NCBI GenBank assembly: GCA_031178585.1 | Contig: JAPSIT010000039.1 | Coordinates: forward strand, 1-14,927 | Length of the DNA: 14,927 nucleotides | DNA from: Arthrobacter sp. | GTDB lineage: Bacteria; Actinomycetota; Actinomycetes; Actinomycetales; Micrococcaceae | Direction of reading: 5' to 3' | Part shown: piece by piece, positions 12,719 to 14,927 of the stretch | Position numbering within the stretch: position 1 is the stretch's first letter | Layout: every line of letters begins with the position of its first letter | Notes under the pieces: model-generated | Told to the model about the DNA's origin: nothing | Databases searched by the model: none | The model's input: only the letters and a program-made list of their open reading frames with translations | Translations under genes and position numbers: made by a program

Positions 12719-14927
12719 CCCTGGAAGTCACGCCCAGCTTGGTGAAGACCTGGTAGAGATGCCCTTCCACGGTCCGGACGGAGACACCCATTTCCAGGGC
12801 AATGTCGCGGTTAGAGACACCCCGGCCGGCCAGACGGGAGATCTGGCGCTCCCGCGCGGTCAAAAGCGGGCTGCCGCTGCTCGGCACGATGGGCAGGCTC
12901 GGAACGGTCGCCGTAAGGGCATCCAGCCGCGCCTGGGCCACGCGGGCTGATGCGGAATCACCGGAATGCCGTGCAAAATCCACGGCCAGTGCCACGCATC
13001 GCGCCTCCACTGCATCCAGCTCGAGCTCCGCGGCAAGGTGTGCGCCCTCCAGCAGGACCTTTGCGTCCTTGGTGCGGCTGCCCACAGCGATCAGGCGGGA
13101 GATCTCTGCCAGCGTCCCCTGCCGGTGGCCGGCGACTTCTTCCATGAGGCGGAAATCCTCATCCGTGCCATTGACCGTGGCACCCAGCAGGCTGATCCCG
13201 GCAAGGGTGTAGCGGCCCGCAGCGATGTCGCGGCGCGCGGACTCCCGCAGCCGCTTCGCGGCGTCGGGGTCCCCGAGCCAGCGTCCGGCCATGTCGGCAC
13301 AGAAGTCCGTGATGGTCCGGGTGCGGAAGTTGCAATGGCTGCGCGTCCCGCGCAGCTTGTCAAGGTACTTGTGGGCCTGGCCCGCGTTGCCGATCTGTGC
13401 GTAGGCAAAGGCCGTGGCGGCGTAGGCGGCCTGCAGCATGCTGACCACGGGCCGGAGTTCAAGCTGGGCGACGGCCGACAGGAGCGAGTCCAGCGCAACA
13501 GCGCCGCGGCCCGAGTAGACGTAGGCGATTCCTGTCGCCAGCTCCATGGCGGAGGTCCGGTGCGCCAGCCGGCGCTCCTCATGACCCTTGGGCGGACCGA
13601 CCAGATCCAGGCACCGCCGCCATTGCCCGGCTTGGAGCAGCACTGAGAAGGCCGTCATGGAGAACATCTCACGCAGGCCGGTCATGGGGCCTGCATCGGA
13701 GAGCTGGCCGCCCACCCGGCGTGTCAGCTGCAGTGCGTCCATTTCCCTGCCGCAGGCCGACAGCGCATGCATAAGGATCAAGGCGGACTGGATGCGGAAC
13801 GCGGGGTCGCTGTTGATGGCCGGATCCGCCGCCTCTTCGAGTGCCTCGATCATGGGCGCGTAGTCACCGATAAAGGAACGGTATTCAAATTCCGCGAGGG
13901 TTATGGCGTTCGCCGCTGCACCCAGCGAGTCGGGCCAGCTGGTGGCGATGCCGGGCTCGACCCCTAGGCGCTTGCGGGCGGCGTCGATTTGGTCCGGGAC
14001 TTTGTCGCACACCTCCGGGAGCCACATCATGACGCGGCACTTCGCGGCGATGACGCTGGCGAATTCCTCGACGCCGAGCTGGTCCAGCTGCGCCTGGGAA
14101 ATGCTGTCGAGTGCGTCCATGGCCTGAAGCGGCAGATCCAGCAGGAGGTAGGCCGTGGCCTTATGGTGCTGCCCGGCCACCCACTCGGGGTCTGTTCTCT
14201 TGATTCCTTCGAGGCAGTTCAGGGCAAAACGGGGATCAAACATCTGAACGGCTGCTTCTGCAGCTGCGACAGCCATGGCAGGGCTGAGCTCGGCCTGGCA
14301 TTCGCGCGTCCACGCGGCGAACTCGATCCGTTCTTCCAGGCTCAGCTGGACAAGCTGGGGTTCCTTATCGCCCAGCAGTTGGCTCCTGAGCTCGCGGCGT
14401 CGCGAGAGGCTCAGCCAGGACCTGACGACGTCACCGAGATACTGTTCCCGGAGCGACACCCAGCGGGTTTCGGTGTCTCCTACTTTGAGGAGCCCGGCAT
14501 CCTCCATGTCCGCCACGATGTCCGTGCCGTACAGCTCGGTGAGCCGCGATAAGGGCACCCTGCGCGCGCAGGAGAGCATTTCCATGACCTCGCGGCTTTC
14601 GGGTGACTCGCGGGACCAGCGGGACCGGACAATGTCATCCAGGCCGGTGGCGCCGTGCAGCACCACTTTGTCCCGCAACGTCCAGACCGAATCGGAGAGG
14701 ACCAGGTTGCCTGACTGCTGCTGCTCCGTGACGAGCGCCTTCAGCAGGAGCGGGTTGCCGCCAACGATGGCGTGGTAGGTGCTCACGAGGGACGCCGACA
14801 CGCGGTGTCCGAGCAGGGTCAGCAGGACTTGCCGGGTCTGCAGCTCGTTGAGGTTCTCCAGCCGCACTTCCGTGAGGCGGCGGTCCGTCAGCAGCCAGTG
14901 GAAGTCTGCGGGAAGGTCGCTGGTGCC
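12696..14927 (-). CDS. LuxR-family large regulator, 5' part outside the window (partial)
   Basis: The visible 743 residues are the C-terminal part of a regulator paralogous in layout to the downstream gene. The frame is open to the right edge of the window, so the start and the Walker motifs lie outside it. The visible part opens with the end of the ATPase module (LPADFHWLLTDRRL, then GGNPLLLKAL), continues as a long helical region with many Ala/Leu pairs, and ends in a LuxR/GerE helix-turn-helix (about the last 58 residues: LTARERQISRLA, SNRDIALEMGVSVRTVEGHLY, TKLGV). The HTH closely resembles that of the next gene, which supports tandem duplication. The TAA stop at 12696-12698 lies inside the 5' end of the downstream gene. 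A GTG at 14867 could be mistaken for a start, but it falls in the middle of the conserved ATPase region. Ligand and targets are unknown. Confidence 0.9.
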   Translation of the reverse strand, partial: GTSDLPADFHWLLTDRRLTEVRLENLNELQTRQVLLTLLGHRVSASLVSTYHAIVGGNPLLLKALVTEQQQSGNLVLSDSVWTLRDKVVLHGATGLDDIVRSRWSRESPESREVMEMLSCARRVPLSRLTELYGTDIVADMEDAGLLKVGDTETRWVSLREQYLGDVVRSWLSLSRRRELRSQLLGDKEPQLVQLSLEERIEFAAWTRECQAELSPAMAVAAAEAAVQMFDPRFALNCLEGIKRTDPEWVAGQHHKATAYLLLDLPLQAMDALDSISQAQLDQLGVEEFASVIAAKCRVMMWLPEVCDKVPDQIDAARKRLGVEPGIATSWPDSLGAAANAITLAEFEYRSFIGDYAPMIEALEEAADPAINSDPAFRIQSALILMHALSACGREMDALQLTRRVGGQLSDAGPMTGLREMFSMTAFSVLLQAGQWRRCLDLVGPPKGHEERRLAHRTSAMELATGIAYVYSGRGAVALDSLLSAVAQLELRPVVSMLQAAYAATAFAYAQIGNAGQAHKYLDKLRGTRSHCNFRTRTITDFCADMAGRWLGDPDAAKRLRESARRDIAAGRYTLAGISLLGATVNGTDEDFRLMEEVAGHRQGTLAEISRLIAVGSRTKDAKVLLEGAHLAAELELDAVEARCVALAVDFARHSGDSASARVAQARLDALTATVPSLPIVPSSGSPLLTARERQISRLAGRGVSNRDIALEMGVSVRTVEGHLYQVFTKLGVTSRGDLPGLV

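Overview
The window is GC-rich chromosomal DNA of an actinobacterium. Full-length Mfd, a SufS/SufU pair, an SCO4848-family membrane protein, a DUF2505 protein, an SDR-DUF2867 fusion and very large LuxR-type regulators, together with GTG/TTG starts, fit an Arthrobacter-like member of the Micrococcaceae. The genus is my inference from gene content and protein style; no search was run. No phage, transposase, CRISPR, tRNA or rRNA signal was found. Most of the window is ordinary core or near-core chromosome.

Left part (1-4819): a small two-helix membrane protein runs rightward and ends at a strong intrinsic terminator. Converging on it from the right is a leftward pair, mfd (transcription-repair coupling factor) followed 4 nt later by a membrane-bound YdjM/DUF457-type metal-dependent hydrolase. 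A divergent intergenic region (4820-5050) separates mfd from the rightward genes.

Middle (5051-9336): a rightward cluster of three poorly characterised conserved actinobacterial genes: an atypical SDR fused to DUF2867, a DUF2505 protein and an SCO4848-family membrane protein. Converging on it is the leftward pair sufS-sufU: the cysteine desulfurase takes sulfur from cysteine and SufU accepts it for Fe-S cluster assembly. No sufBCD genes lie next to the pair here.

Non-coding gap (9348-9841): about 500 bp with no convincing gene but much structure. It holds a perfect inverted repeat just upstream of the sufS ribosome binding site, a run of G/C-rich near-repeats, a nested stem-loop, an AT-enriched patch (50% GC over 9541-9720, by count) with a 9-bp direct repeat, and a textbook rightward terminator with seven T residues. 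No annotated rightward gene leads into that terminator, so an unannotated transcript (small RNA or micro-protein) is the most interesting possibility in the window.

Right part (9842-14927): two tandem, overlapping leftward genes for large ATPase/LuxR-HTH regulators (LAL/STAND-like). The upstream one is cut by the window edge. They share the HTH end and general architecture and look like paralogues; their ligand and targets cannot be told from the sequence.
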